From Streptomyces pactum (GTDB taxonomy: Bacteria > Actinomycetota > Actinomycetes > Streptomycetales > Streptomycetaceae), in the NCBI RefSeq assembly GCF_002005225.1, contig NZ_CP019724.1, positions 310,001-374,000 of the forward strand: a stretch of DNA of 64,000 nt, in the 5' to 3' direction. Positions within the stretch are counted from its first letter, which is position 1; every line of letters begins with the position of its first letter. A program made the translations under genes and the position numbers. Shown piece by piece: positions 49,442 to 57,835 of this stretch. Under the pieces are notes generated by a model. It ran no database searches. It had not been told where the DNA came from and saw only the letters and a list, made by a program, of their open reading frames with translations.

Positions 49442-50641
49442 ATGCCCGCCGCCACCCCCGTTCTGGTCGTGTCCGACCACGTCGCCGGGTCCGTACACGT
49501 GCTGACCGTGCCGGACGGCACCGTCGCGGGGCGCCTCACGGGCCGCCATCTCTCCGAGCACGCCGGTTTCCTCGCCCTGCCGGAAGGACGGGTGGCCTGC
49601 GTCGACGACCGCCGGGGAGAACTCCTGGTGCTCGATCCCTTCGGCGAGCGACTCGTGCAACTCGCGGTTCCGGTCGCCGTGCCGGCCGAGCACCTCGCCT
49701 GCGCCCCGTCGGGTCGCCGACTGGCCGTGACGACCGGCCTGGGCAAGAACACCGAGCCGTGGTCGGACCTGTTGACGGTCCTCGAACTGGACACGGGGGA
49801 CGTCGCGCGGGTGCGCACGCGCGTCGGCGAACCGGGCGTGACGGTGCTGGGCGGCGACGATTCCCTGCTGGTGCTGCGGCACCGGGAACCCGGCGCGCTG
49901 GCCGTGCACCGCTTCGCGGACCTCCTGACGGCGCCGCCCGGCTGTCCTCCGGTCGCGCCTCACGCGTCCCTGCCGTTGCCGGACGACGGGCACGGCGACG
50001 CTCAGGACCCCCTCTCGGGACAGGTGTTCACGGCCACGGGCGAAGGAGTGCACCGGGCGCGGAGGAAGGGCGCAGCACTCGTGGCCGAGGCGGTGATTCC
50101 GTGGGAAGCGCCTGCCAGGGGCTGGTACCTGCGCCTCGACACCCGTCGGCGGGCACTGTGGACCACGTTGCGCGGCGGCGTTCCGGACCCGCTGCGGTGG
50201 CCGGAATGGACCAACCAGGCATGGCGCCACGATCTGGAGACAGGCCACACCGTCCGCACGGAACTGGGTCCGGGTCTCGTCTTCCGCCTGGCCCTCGCCC
50301 GGCGCCACGCCGCCTTCACCCGTATTCACCCCGACGGCGACGAGTTGCTGCTGCTGGGCGACGACGACACCGTCCGACGCTTCCCCCTGCCCTCCATGGA
50401 CGGCGCTCCGCGCCGCGGCGGCACTCCGTGGGAGGGTGTCCAACGCCGCGCGGTGGCCGCCTCACCGGGCTCCGACTGGGTCGCCGTCACCCGCGGCGGC
50501 CACGGCGAAGTGCACATCGTCGACGCGGCGACCGGCCTTGAGGCGACCCGTTGGCGGTCGAGTACGCCCCTGCACCACGGCGGCCACATGACGCTGCGCG
50601 CCTGGAGTGACGGTGCCGACGGCGATCTCGTGGGCCGGTGA
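49442..50641 (+). CDS. Cytosolic beta-propeller protein of the metallophore locus
   Basis: The 399-residue product consists of repeated beta-blade patterns: VLVVSDHVAGSVHVLTVPDGTVAGRL, EGRVACVDDRRGELLVLDPFGERLV, GRRLAVTTGLGKN, DDSLLVLRHREPGALAVHRF, GDELLLLGDDDTVRRFPLPS, SDWVAVTRGGHGEVHIVDAATGLEATRW. This is a WD40/YVTN-like propeller without signal peptide or membrane helix, so it acts in the cytosol. GGAGG lies upstream of the ATG. It shares a Zur-like box with the importer. A role as metal chaperone, chelate-releasing factor or pathway scaffold is possible; AztD is a precedent for zinc-binding propellers, though AztD is exported and this one is not. Confidence 0.72.
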   Translation: MPAATPVLVVSDHVAGSVHVLTVPDGTVAGRLTGRHLSEHAGFLALPEGRVACVDDRRGELLVLDPFGERLVQLAVPVAVPAEHLACAPSGRRLAVTTGLGKNTEPWSDLLTVLELDTGDVARVRTRVGEPGVTVLGGDDSLLVLRHREPGALAVHRFADLLTAPPGCPPVAPHASLPLPDDGHGDAQDPLSGQVFTATGEGVHRARRKGAALVAEAVIPWEAPARGWYLRLDTRRRALWTTLRGGVPDPLRWPEWTNQAWRHDLETGHTVRTELGPGLVFRLALARRHAAFTRIHPDGDELLLLGDDDTVRRFPLPSMDGAPRRGGTPWEGVQRRAVAASPGSDWVAVTRGGHGEVHIVDAATGLEATRWRSSTPLHHGGHMTLRAWSDGADGDLVGR

Positions 50642-50910
50642 CAACACGCGGGCGGGCACTGCCTGCCCCTGCGGCACTCCCGGCGCCGCGTTCCCCGGCC
50701 GCCGTCGGCGGCGGAATCCGCGGCGTACTCGACGTACTCGGCGACACAGCCGCAGGCTCCGACTCGCCAGTGCGCAATGGCGCCGCGAAGGCACCATGGG
50801 GAACGCGGAAGCGGAACCGCGGAAGCGCGGAAGCCGTACCCGAGCTCTGCCGTGCCCCTCCCTGCGGCCCGCGCATCCCTGCGGCCCGCGCGCCGTTAGC
50901 ATGGCGTGCC

Positions 50911-51432
50911 ATGATCGTATGGCTCAACGGCACCCACGGCGCCGGCAAGACGACGACCAGCCCACTCGTGCAGCGACTGATTCCGGATTCACGGGTGTTC
51001 GACGCCGAGAAGGTCGGCGAGACCCTCATGGACATCACGCCGGGACTGCCCGAGACGGACAACTTCCAGCACTGGCCGCCGTGGCGACCCCTCGTCGTCG
51101 AGACCGCCCGCCGCGTACTCGACTACACCGGCGGCACTCTGGTGATCCCCATGACCGTCCTGGTCGAGCGGTACTGGCGCGAGATCAGCACGGGCCTGGC
51201 GCAGCACGCCATCCCGGTGCGGCACTTCGTCCTCCACGCCGACCAGGACACCCTGCGGGGACGCATCGAGGGGGACACGGTTCTCGGCCCCTCCTCGTTC
51301 CGCCTCGCCTACCTCGAGCCCTATGCCGAGGCGGCCCGCACGTGGCTGCACGGCGAGGCGGAGGTCATCGACACCACGCACCTCGAACCCGCCGAGGCCG
51401 CCCTGCGCATCGCGAAGGCCGTCCAGAGCTGA
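50911..51432 (+). CDS. TmrB-like P-loop ATP-binding protein
   Basis: The 173-residue protein starts MIVWLNGTHGAGKTTTSPLV, with a Walker A motif GTHGAGKT. It continues VFDAEKVGETLMDITPGLPETDNFQHWPPWRPLVVETARRVL, then LVIPMTVLVERYWREI and HFVLHADQDTLRGRI. This order matches the tunicamycin-resistance protein TmrB and related kinase-like proteins, in which a P-loop protein protects against nucleoside antibiotics by an unclear mechanism. Its target here is unknown. An upstream open frame to 50638 exists but the family starts at this ATG. It is 269 bases downstream of the propeller gene, probably separately transcribed. Confidence 0.85.
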   Translation: MIVWLNGTHGAGKTTTSPLVQRLIPDSRVFDAEKVGETLMDITPGLPETDNFQHWPPWRPLVVETARRVLDYTGGTLVIPMTVLVERYWREISTGLAQHAIPVRHFVLHADQDTLRGRIEGDTVLGPSSFRLAYLEPYAEAARTWLHGEAEVIDTTHLEPAEAALRIAKAVQS

Positions 51433-51928
51433 CGCCCACCCACCACGCCGAAATCAGCAGCCGCAGGTGCCGGCATGATGCTCTGCTCTCCTCGAGGGCG
51501 GTCGATGGCCTGTCGTGGATACAGACCGGCCGCCTCGGTGAAACTCATCGCCTTCGGCGAACCCCGGAACTCCTCGTCGGGAGGCACTGCCCACCCGCCT
51601 GTGTGTCGGGTCCGTGGTGAAACCGCAGACTGCCGGTGAACGTCTCGGCCTTCCGTGCTCTTCACCACAGCACTGCTGCAAAAGAGCGAAGTCGAGGTGT
51701 GCCGATTTGCCCCGCCGTTGTACTGATTTGCGACCCCACATCCACGGTCAGAGGCATACGACGGCTGGGACACCGGGGTGAACGACCTGAACGTGGGCGA
51801 CTTTATGATCGTCAACGAACTACTGTCGTCTCGCCCGCCTTCCTGCCGCCGACGGTTCTTGGCGACCGCGAACACTACCGGCCGAGCGGGCCGTGCGACG
51901 GTGACGCATGTGAGGAAAGGTGAGATCC
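51433..51928. other. Non-coding interval of about 500 bases
   Basis: This stretch before the first YceI gene has slightly lower GC and carries open frames on both strands with no recognisable domain. It must contain the promoter of the YceI gene. I see no RNA gene or repeat in it. Confidence 0.45.
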
Positions 51929-52843
51929 ATGGCCCTCGGGCTGCTCCGACGTCGGCTTTCTCGCGGCACTTCCGGTGCCGGACCGAGCATCTCGGTCCCT
52001 CTGCCGCCCGATGCCGGGGCGTTCGGTTTCGAGGTCGTCGACCCCATGGGACAACCCATGGGCGGAGCCGAGGTCACCGTGACCGCGCTGGACAGTCACC
52101 GGGTGGTGACACGTGGCACCACGGACCCCCACGGCTACTTCATAGCGACGCTGCCACCGGGCTCGTACAGCGTGATGACCGTGGCCGACGGCCTGGCACC
52201 CGCCCGCGAGAACCTCGACATCGCCGCCGGGGTGGCACTGCCCCCGGCACGCATCGCGCTCGAGCCCACCCGCCAGATGGAACTTCCGACAGCCGGAACC
52301 TGGCTGTTCGACCCTCCGCACACCGCGATCCGGTTCATCGCCAAGCACGTGGGCATGGCCCACGTCCACGGCCGGTTCACCCGCTTCCAGGGCGGCATCC
52401 GCGTCGCACCGAACATGGCCGACTCGCACGTCTCGGTGCGCATCGACGCGGCCAGCATCACCACGGGCAACAACACCCGTGACAATCACCTGCGGTCCGC
52501 TGACTTCCTGGACGTCGAACGCTTCCCGCACATCGACTTCAACAGCACCCGGTTCGCCTACCGCGGCGGCTCCAAGTGGACGCTGCACGGCACCCTCACC
52601 ATGCACGGCACCAGCCGCTCCGTCGGCCTCGACACGACCTACCTGGGGACGGTGAACGGGGGCTACGACCAGGAACTGCGCTGCGCGGCTCTCGCGAAGG
52701 CGGAACTCCACCGGGAGGACTTCACCCTGAACTGGCGCTCGATGCTGGCCCGCGGCATCGCGGTCGTCGGTCCGACCGTCCAACTGGAGCTGGACGTCCA
52801 GGCGATGTACCGCACCCACGACACGCCCACGCCCCCGGAGTAG
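51929..52843 (+). CDS. YceI-family protein with N-terminal carboxypeptidase-regulatory-like domain
   Basis: The 304-residue protein has two parts. Residues about 28-110 form a beta-sandwich of the CarboxypepD_reg/SpaA type (GFEVVDPMGQPMGGAEVTVTALDSHRVVTRGTTDPHGYFIATLPPGSYSVMTVADG). Residues about 125-300 are a YceI lipocalin-like barrel (GTWLFDPPHTAIRFIAKHVGMAHVHGRF, NTRDNHLRSADFLDVERFPHIDFNST, TLTMHGTSRSVGL). YceI barrels bind long isoprenoid or amide lipids. There is no signal peptide or lipobox, so it appears cytosolic, unlike E. coli YceI. GGAAAGG precedes the ATG at 51929. A second YceI gene follows 225 bases later. Confidence 0.87.
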   Translation: MALGLLRRRLSRGTSGAGPSISVPLPPDAGAFGFEVVDPMGQPMGGAEVTVTALDSHRVVTRGTTDPHGYFIATLPPGSYSVMTVADGLAPARENLDIAAGVALPPARIALEPTRQMELPTAGTWLFDPPHTAIRFIAKHVGMAHVHGRFTRFQGGIRVAPNMADSHVSVRIDAASITTGNNTRDNHLRSADFLDVERFPHIDFNSTRFAYRGGSKWTLHGTLTMHGTSRSVGLDTTYLGTVNGGYDQELRCAALAKAELHREDFTLNWRSMLARGIAVVGPTVQLELDVQAMYRTHDTPTPPE

Positions 52844-53068
52844 GCCCTCGCGGGGAGGCGCCTGGCGAGCCGCGGCCCGCCGGGCGCCTCCCGCTCGTTC
52901 GCGCGGTACGGATCGGGCCCCGCGCGCCGGCGCACCACCACATTATGTTGATCTTGTGCAGCTTCGCAGTCGACCGCATGGAACCCGGACGAGGCCACCC
53001 ATCTCGCTGGGCGGTGTCCGGCGACACCGTGATAGCACGGAGTATCAGATGGGAAAGGGCTCACGATC

Positions 53069-53722
53069 ATGGGTATCTTCAGCCGTCGCCAGAGCTCCGT
53101 CATCGAACGGAACCCGGCCCTGGACACCGGCACCTCAGGCGCGGACACCTCGTCCCGGAGTGTCGCGCTCGACCCGGCGCTTCGCGCGCTGACCGGGCGT
53201 TGGACCATCGACCGCCCGCACAGTCGCATCGGGTTCTCCGTGCGGCACGCGATGGTCACCACGGTACGAGGAGCTTTCGCCGACTACGACAGCGCTTTGT
53301 ACTTCGACGGAGCCCGGCCCTCCGAGTCGCGGGCCGACCTCGTGATCCGGGTCGCGAGCGTCGACACGGGCGTGGAACAACGCGACGCGCACCTCGTCGG
53401 ACCCGACTTCTTCGACGTGCGCCGCTTCCCGGAGATGGCCTTCCGCAGCACCTCCACCGTCCACGAGGGCGGGGAGAGCTTCCGCATGACCGGGGACCTG
53501 ACCATCCGCGACGTCACGCGGCCCGTCGACCTGCAGCTCGACTACCTCGGCTCCGTCCTGGACCCGTTCGGCGCCGAGCGAGCCGGCTTCGACGGCACCA
53601 CCACCATCGACCGCACGGAGTGGGGCCTGGTCTACAACCAGCGTCTGAAGGCGGGCGGCACCATGGTGAGCGAGAAGGTCCGGCTGCAGTTCGACATCTC
53701 CGCGGTCCGGTTGGCGCCGTAG
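53069..53722 (+). CDS. YceI-family lipocalin-like protein
   Basis: The 217-residue protein has a 45-residue lead segment without a signal peptide. A YceI barrel follows: LTGRWTIDRPHSRIGFSVRHAMVTTVRGAFADYDSAL, DTGVEQRDAHLVGPDFFDVRRFPEMAFRSTS, MTGDLTIRDVTRPVDLQLDYLG, TIDRTEWGLVYNQRL. The S-x-I-x-F-x-V-x-H core and the D-x-H-L-x-x-x-D-F-F-D block are family signatures. It lies 225 bases after another YceI gene in the same direction, so they may be co-expressed paralogues. They differ in N-terminal architecture. Ligand is unknown. Confidence 0.88.
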   Translation: MGIFSRRQSSVIERNPALDTGTSGADTSSRSVALDPALRALTGRWTIDRPHSRIGFSVRHAMVTTVRGAFADYDSALYFDGARPSESRADLVIRVASVDTGVEQRDAHLVGPDFFDVRRFPEMAFRSTSTVHEGGESFRMTGDLTIRDVTRPVDLQLDYLGSVLDPFGAERAGFDGTTTIDRTEWGLVYNQRLKAGGTMVSEKVRLQFDISAVRLAP

Positions 53723-53802
53723 GTGGCGTTGCTGGACCACGCCCTCGGGACGGGAACCGACTCGACCGACGAGAGGACCGAGACGAGAGCACCGGGACCC
53801 GA

Positions 53803-53922
53803 GGGTTCCTGAACACGTTCCGGATCCTCGACCAGGACGCTACTACGTGGACCGGCAACAACTGGTTCGCCGGCTGTGACCCGACGAAGGCGACGCTCGT
53901 CCGCACGACGGCGAAGCCCTGA
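53803..53922 (+). pseudogene. C-terminal fragment of an unrecognised protein
   Basis: The last 39 codons of an open frame read LNTFRILDQDATTWTGNN and WFAGCDPTKATLVRTTAKP before TGA. The sequence is protein-like, unlike the frame upstream of it, which is only a shadow of the YceI genes. It may be the surviving end of a deleted gene. I do not recognise the family. Confidence 0.3.
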
Positions 53923-53929
53923 CGGGTTC

Positions 53930-54378
53930 CGTCTGAGCCCTTGAGGCGTCGTGGCCCCGCAGCGGCCCGGCCTCGTCGCCGGTCAGCCAGGGCACCACGC
54001 GGGCGCCGCCCCAGGTGCCGTGGCCGCCCGGCGCGGGGAGCCGGGGCCCAGCGTCTGCTCGGGGCTGAAGATGATGCCTCGTGGAGGAAACGCGCCGGAG
54101 CTGATCTCGCCCAGGTGCGCGTCCTCCTCGACATGCAGGTGTTCCACGTCGCCCCAAAGGCGCCACAACTGCCGCAGTTCGGAGGGAAGCGCGAAGCCGA
54201 GGCGTTCGCGGAGGAGGGCATCGGCGCGTTCGATCCCGCCCTCGGGCGCGGGTGGCAGGGGCGGGGCGTGCGAGACGAGTGCGTGCTCGGCGAACCACGC
54301 GATGATGCCCCGCCGGGGCGCCTCGACGCGGCCGGTGTTGCTCCGGAGCAGGGGATACGACGCCCCGAAGTCCGGCAC
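53930..54378 (-). pseudogene. SUKH/SMI1-KNR4-like gene with a frameshift
   Basis: The first frame encodes MPDFGASYPLLRSNTGRV, then ALLRERLGFALPSELRQLWRLWGDVEHLHVEE and SGAFPPRGIIFSPEQTL, which match the SUKH pattern (E-x-x-LG-x-x-LP-x-x-x-x-x-x-x-x-x-G). It then runs into low-complexity sequence and a stop. In another frame the sequence continues sensibly as GGHGTWGGARVVPWLTGDEAGPLRGHDA. One missing C in the CCCC run near 54050 would join them. SUKH proteins are often immunity proteins of toxin systems. No toxin gene is adjacent. Real decay or a sequencing error are both possible. Confidence 0.55.
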
Positions 54379-54660
54379 GGCGCGTCTCGGTGTCTCAGTC
54401 CTCCGCGATCAGGGCGGGGGTCGACCGGGTGAGCACCTCGCCGCGGAAGAAGGCGGGGCTGCGCCGACGCAGGTTCGGACGATGCGCATGACCTGCGTCA
54501 CACTTCCCGACCAAGGCACGGACGAACGGGAGCCGGACGCGGGACGCCGGGGACCTTCTCCCGCAGGGCCCGGGTCACTTCGATGCCGAAGACGCTCCCG
54601 AAACGTTGCGCTCCGGCCGAATCAATAGCTGTGCCCGCGAGCTGAGATTTAAACGGAACA
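54379..54660. other. Non-coding interval upstream of the cold-shock gene
   Basis: About 280 bases with no supported gene. GC content falls towards 54,640-54,680 (ATTTAAACGGAACACG), unusual for this window, which points to a promoter region for the cold-shock transcript. Confidence 0.45.
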
Positions 54661-54679
54661 CGCAGACAGATTGTCTGCG
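54661..54679. promoter_or_regulatory. Perfect inverted repeat in the cold-shock leader
   Basis: CGCAGACA-GAT-TGTCTGCG has 8-bp arms and a 3-base centre, in locally AT-rich DNA about 230 bases before the cold-shock start codon. It could be an operator or a 5-prime leader hairpin. Confidence 0.5.
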
Positions 54680-54905
54680 GCAATAAGTGGAGTGGGATTC
54701 CGCACCGTACACGGGCCGCTGCGACGTGCTACTGTCGATCTCAGTTGCAGTTGTGGTTCCCGAAACTTCAAGTGCCCTCCGGCCGGCTCCTTGCCGCTGG
54801 AAGCGCTTTTACATATCCGGTCTTTTTCCGGACGGGGTGATCATCGCGGCGACACGGGGTCCGCGCAGTGCGGGCCCCGAGGCACTGCCCCAAAGGAGAA
54901 ATGAC

Positions 54906-55109
54906 ATGGCTGCTGGTACCGTGAAGTGGTTCAATGCGGAAAAGGGCTTCGGCTTCATCGAGCAGGACGGTGGCGGCGCCGACGTGTTCGCCCACTACTC
55001 GAACATCGCCGCCCAGGGCTTCCGCGAGCTGCTCGAAGGCCAGAAGGTGAACTTCGACATCGCGCAGGGCCAGAAGGGCCCGACGGCCGAGAACATCGTT
55101 CTCGCCTGA
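54906..55109 (+). CDS. CspA-family cold-shock protein
   Basis: The 67-residue protein [19 protein letters not shown]... is a full-length cold-shock domain. RNP1 is KGFGFI and RNP2 is VFAHYSNI, where Ala and Tyr replace the more common VFVHFS. This variant is frequent among Streptomyces Csp paralogues. Cold-shock proteins bind single-stranded RNA and melt structure. AGGAG lies seven bases before the ATG at 54906. A long leader (over 200 bases to the nearest promoter-like AT-rich DNA) fits the long, regulated 5-prime UTRs of csp genes. A 16-bp terminator hairpin follows, and a DEAD-box helicase gene lies downstream. Confidence 0.96.
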   Translation: MAAGTVKWFNAEKGFGFIEQDGGGADVFAHYSNIAAQGFRELLEGQKVNFDIAQGQKGPTAENIVLA

Positions 55110-55125
55110 CACCGGCGCACACTTC

Positions 55126-55167
55126 GTAGCTGGGGCCCGCATCCTTCGGGGTGCGGGCCCCAGCTAC
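55126..55167 (+). terminator. Terminator of the cold-shock gene
   Basis: A perfect 16-bp stem (GTAGCTGGGGCCCGCA / TGCGGGCCCCAGCTAC) with a 10-base loop begins 17 bases after the stop codon. It is one of the strongest hairpins in the window. Confidence 0.92.
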
Positions 55168-55490
55168 TCGCATTTCCCGCAGTGGTTCCGCCTATGGACG
55201 ACAATCAAGCCATGCGCGCGAACCAAGCCATGGGCGAGAACCGGTAAATCCGTGGACGCACCGGACACGGATCGCCCACCACGGGTGCGGACGCATTCCT
55301 TCACGGCCCATCTCCGTGGGCGCCCGAATATCGCCTCCGCATCGCGCCACTCTTTCCAGCACCTGCGCCCTCACGAGTTTTTCTCCGGCCAGATCCGCTG
55401 CCGCGTTCCACCGGCCCATTCTTGCGATTCTCCGTGCCGCTCATCGCTGCGGGAATTCCTTGATATGTGCCGCATCGAGGAAGGTTCCGC
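55168..55490. other. Leader region of the DEAD-box helicase gene
   Basis: About 320 bases without a supported gene between the cold-shock terminator and the helicase start. Cold-induced helicase genes often have long structured leaders, so this may be a regulatory 5-prime UTR. No specific motif is clear. Confidence 0.4.
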
Positions 55491-56990
55491 ATGAACAACC
55501 GCACACGCACGAACGACCGCTTCGCCCGCAGCCGTAACGGCAGTGCCGACTCCGGAAAGGGTGGCAGCCGATTCGGTTCGTCGGCCCCTCGCCGGTCCGG
55601 CGGCCCGAGCCGGTCCGGCGGCTACGGCCGCCGCCCCGCCGCGGCGCAGGGCGAGTTCGCCCTCCCGGAGACGATCACCCCGGCACTGCCCGCCGCGGAG
55701 AGCTTCGCCGCTCTCGACATGCCCGCGGAGCTGCTGGCCGCGCTCGGCGCGCAGGGCGTGACCGTGCCGTTCCCGATCCAGGCCGCCACGCTGCCGAACT
55801 CCCTCGCCGGCCGTGACGTCCTCGGCCGGGGGCGCACCGGTTCCGGCAAGACCCTGGCCTTCGGACTGGCCCTGCTGGCCCGTACGGCCGGGCAGCGTGC
55901 CGAGGCCCGGCAGCCGCTGGGGCTGGTCCTCGTCCCGACGCGTGAGCTGGCGCAGCAGGTCACCGACGCGCTCACCCCGTACGCCCGGTCGGTGAGGCTG
56001 CGCCTGGCCACGGTCGTCGGCGGAATGCCGATCGGCAGGCAGGCGAGCGCGCTGCGCGGCGGCGCGGAGATCGTCGTCGCCACTCCCGGACGCCTCAAGG
56101 ACCTCATCGAGCGCGGCGACTGCCGTCTGGACCGGGTCCGCGTCACCGTCCTCGACGAAGCGGACCAGATGGCCGACATGGGCTTCATGCCGCAGGTCAC
56201 CGAGCTGCTCGACCAGGTGCGTCCCGACGGCCAGCGCATGCTGTTCTCCGCCACTCTCGACCGCAACGTCGATCTGCTCGTACGCCGCTACCTGAGCGAC
56301 CCGGTCGTGCACTCCGTCGATCCGTCGGCCGGCGCGGTCACGACGATGGAGCACCACGTGCTGCACGTCCACGGCGCCGACAAGCACGCGGCCACCACCG
56401 AGATCGCCGCACGCGAGGGCCGGGTGATCATGTTCCTGGACACCAAGCACGCCGTCGACCGCCTCACCGAGCACCTCCTGAACAGCGGGGTGCGCGCCGC
56501 CGCCCTGCACGGGGGCAAGTCGCAGCCGCAGCGCACCCGTACGCTGACGCAGTTCAAGACGGGGCACGTCACGGTACTGGTGGCGACCAACGTCGCGGCG
56601 CGCGGCATCCACGTCGACAGCCTCGACCTCGTCGTCAACGTCGACCCCCCGACCGACCACAAGGACTACCTCCACCGCGGCGGCCGCACGGCCCGCGCCG
56701 GCGAGTCCGGCAGCGTCGTCACCCTGGTCACCCCCAGTCAGCGCCGCGGTATGACCCGCCTCATGACGATGGCCGGCGTCGTCCCGCAGACCACCCAGGT
56801 CCGCGCCGGTGCGGAGGCCCTGCACCGCATCACCGGTGCCCAGGCCCCCTCCGGCATCCCGGTCGTCATCACCGCACCAGTGGTCGAACGCCCCAAGAAG
56901 CGCGGCGCCACCTCACGCGGCCGGCGCCGCCCCGCTTCGGCGACCCGACGCGCGCCCGTACGGCAGTCCGGCGTCGGTACGGCGGCATAG
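55491..56990 (+). CDS. DEAD-box RNA helicase
   Basis: The 499-residue helicase has a basic Gly/Ser/Arg-rich N terminus (residues 1-55) and the Q motif region (FAALDMPAELLAALGAQGVTVPFPIQAA). Motif I is GRGRTGSGKT, Ia is VPTRELAQQV, Ib is TPGRLKDL, II is LDEAD, III is FSATL, V is VATNVAARGIHVD and VI is HRGGRTARAG. The C terminus is basic (KKRGATSRGRRRP) and probably binds RNA. It unwinds RNA secondary structure, likely during cold growth or ribosome assembly, as suggested by the upstream csp gene. GAGGAAGG precedes the ATG. The CBS and SCO5918-family genes that follow are spaced closely enough to be co-transcribed. Confidence 0.96.
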   Translation: MNNRTRTNDRFARSRNGSADSGKGGSRFGSSAPRRSGGPSRSGGYGRRPAAAQGEFALPETITPALPAAESFAALDMPAELLAALGAQGVTVPFPIQAATLPNSLAGRDVLGRGRTGSGKTLAFGLALLARTAGQRAEARQPLGLVLVPTRELAQQVTDALTPYARSVRLRLATVVGGMPIGRQASALRGGAEIVVATPGRLKDLIERGDCRLDRVRVTVLDEADQMADMGFMPQVTELLDQVRPDGQRMLFSATLDRNVDLLVRRYLSDPVVHSVDPSAGAVTTMEHHVLHVHGADKHAATTEIAAREGRVIMFLDTKHAVDRLTEHLLNSGVRAAALHGGKSQPQRTRTLTQFKTGHVTVLVATNVAARGIHVDSLDLVVNVDPPTDHKDYLHRGGRTARAGESGSVVTLVTPSQRRGMTRLMTMAGVVPQTTQVRAGAEALHRITGAQAPSGIPVVITAPVVERPKKRGATSRGRRRPASATRRAPVRQSGVGTAA

Positions 56991-57036
56991 AACCGTCGTG
57001 ATCAGGAAGCCGGCCCATCTCCGCAGGAGGCACACT

Positions 57037-57441
57037 TTGACACTGGTCCAGACGCAGAGCCGCACGGCGAGTGCCCATCCCGTTCACGGCATGGTGGCCG
57101 ACACCATGGACGCCGCCGGACCTCAGGTCTGGGAAGACATGACCGTCGAGGTGGCACTGTCCGTGATGGCCGCCGCCCGCACCGGTCATCTGATCGTCTG
57201 CGACGACGACGGCCTGTGCACCGGCCTGGTCACCCGGGCCCGGCTCACGGCTGTTCGTGACAGCTCCGGATACACGGACCGGACCCGTCTGCGTGACATC
57301 GCCGACGTCATCGGTCCCTTCGCCCCACCGCTGGCCACCAGGGCCGAAACCGAGCGTGCGATGCGGCACCGGCGACTCGGGGCGCTGCCCGTGGTCGACG
57401 AACACGGCAACGCGCTGGGCGTCCTCACCCTCTCCCGCTGA
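57037..57441 (+). CDS. CBS-domain protein
   Basis: The 134-residue protein is a pair of CBS motifs: ADTMDAAGPQVWEDMTVEVALSVMAAARTGHLIVCDDDGLCTGLVTRARL and RLRDIADVIGPFAPPLATRAETERAMRHRRLGALPVVDEHGNALGVLTLSR. CBS pairs bind adenosine nucleotides and act as energy sensors. I chose TTG at 57037 because CAGGAGG lies six bases upstream; the longer frame to 56809 is a shadow of the helicase gene. It is 46 bases after the helicase stop and 50 bases before the next gene, in the same order as in the S. coelicolor SCO5918-5921 region as I recall it. Confidence 0.86.
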   Translation: MTLVQTQSRTASAHPVHGMVADTMDAAGPQVWEDMTVEVALSVMAAARTGHLIVCDDDGLCTGLVTRARLTAVRDSSGYTDRTRLRDIADVIGPFAPPLATRAETERAMRHRRLGALPVVDEHGNALGVLTLSR

Positions 57442-57491
57442 ACCGCCTCACGGCGGTCCGCCCCGTCTCTCCTTCTCCCCTGTGAGGCATC

Positions 57492-57800
57492 ATGCGCTGT
57501 GTCATCGCCCGCTTCCCGTTCGACCTGACCAAGAGCGGCGTGCTGGAATCGATGAAGGGCGTCAAGCCCGAACCGGTCACCGGCGAGTCCGTGATCATCG
57601 GACGACGCCGCTACCCCGTCAAGCAGGTCGGCCAGGTCATCACGCACCAGGACCGCCGCGATTTCAGCGGCGGTGAAGTCCTCCGGGCCATGGCTCGGCT
57701 CGGCTTCACCTGCCGCGCACTCCCCGAGGACGCGCCCGCCCGCGTCGAGAGCCCGATGCAGCGGGCTTCCGCGATGCTCGGCACCCCCGTCTCCGTCTGA
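57492..57800 (+). CDS. SCO5918-family protein
   Basis: The 102-residue product MRCVIARFPFDLTKSGVLESMKGVKPEPVTGESVIIGRRRYPVKQVGQVITHQDRRDFSGGEVLRAM... is of the small SCO5918 family found beside cold-shock helicase genes in Streptomyces. It is soluble, basic and without known catalytic motifs. Position in the csp/DEAD-box/CBS block suggests a role in RNA or ribosome adaptation to cold, which is an inference from context. TGTGAGG lies upstream of its ATG as a weak ribosome site. A strong hairpin follows it. Confidence 0.8.
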   Translation: MRCVIARFPFDLTKSGVLESMKGVKPEPVTGESVIIGRRRYPVKQVGQVITHQDRRDFSGGEVLRAMARLGFTCRALPEDAPARVESPMQRASAMLGTPVSV

Positions 57801-57835
57801 CCGACGGGACAGGCGCGAGCCGGTCACTGCGTTGA

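Noticed and set aside
52576..53922. 448-codon plus-strand frame across both YceI genes
   Set aside because: Most of it is an out-of-frame reading of the YceI genes. Only its last 39 codons were kept, as a low-confidence fragment.
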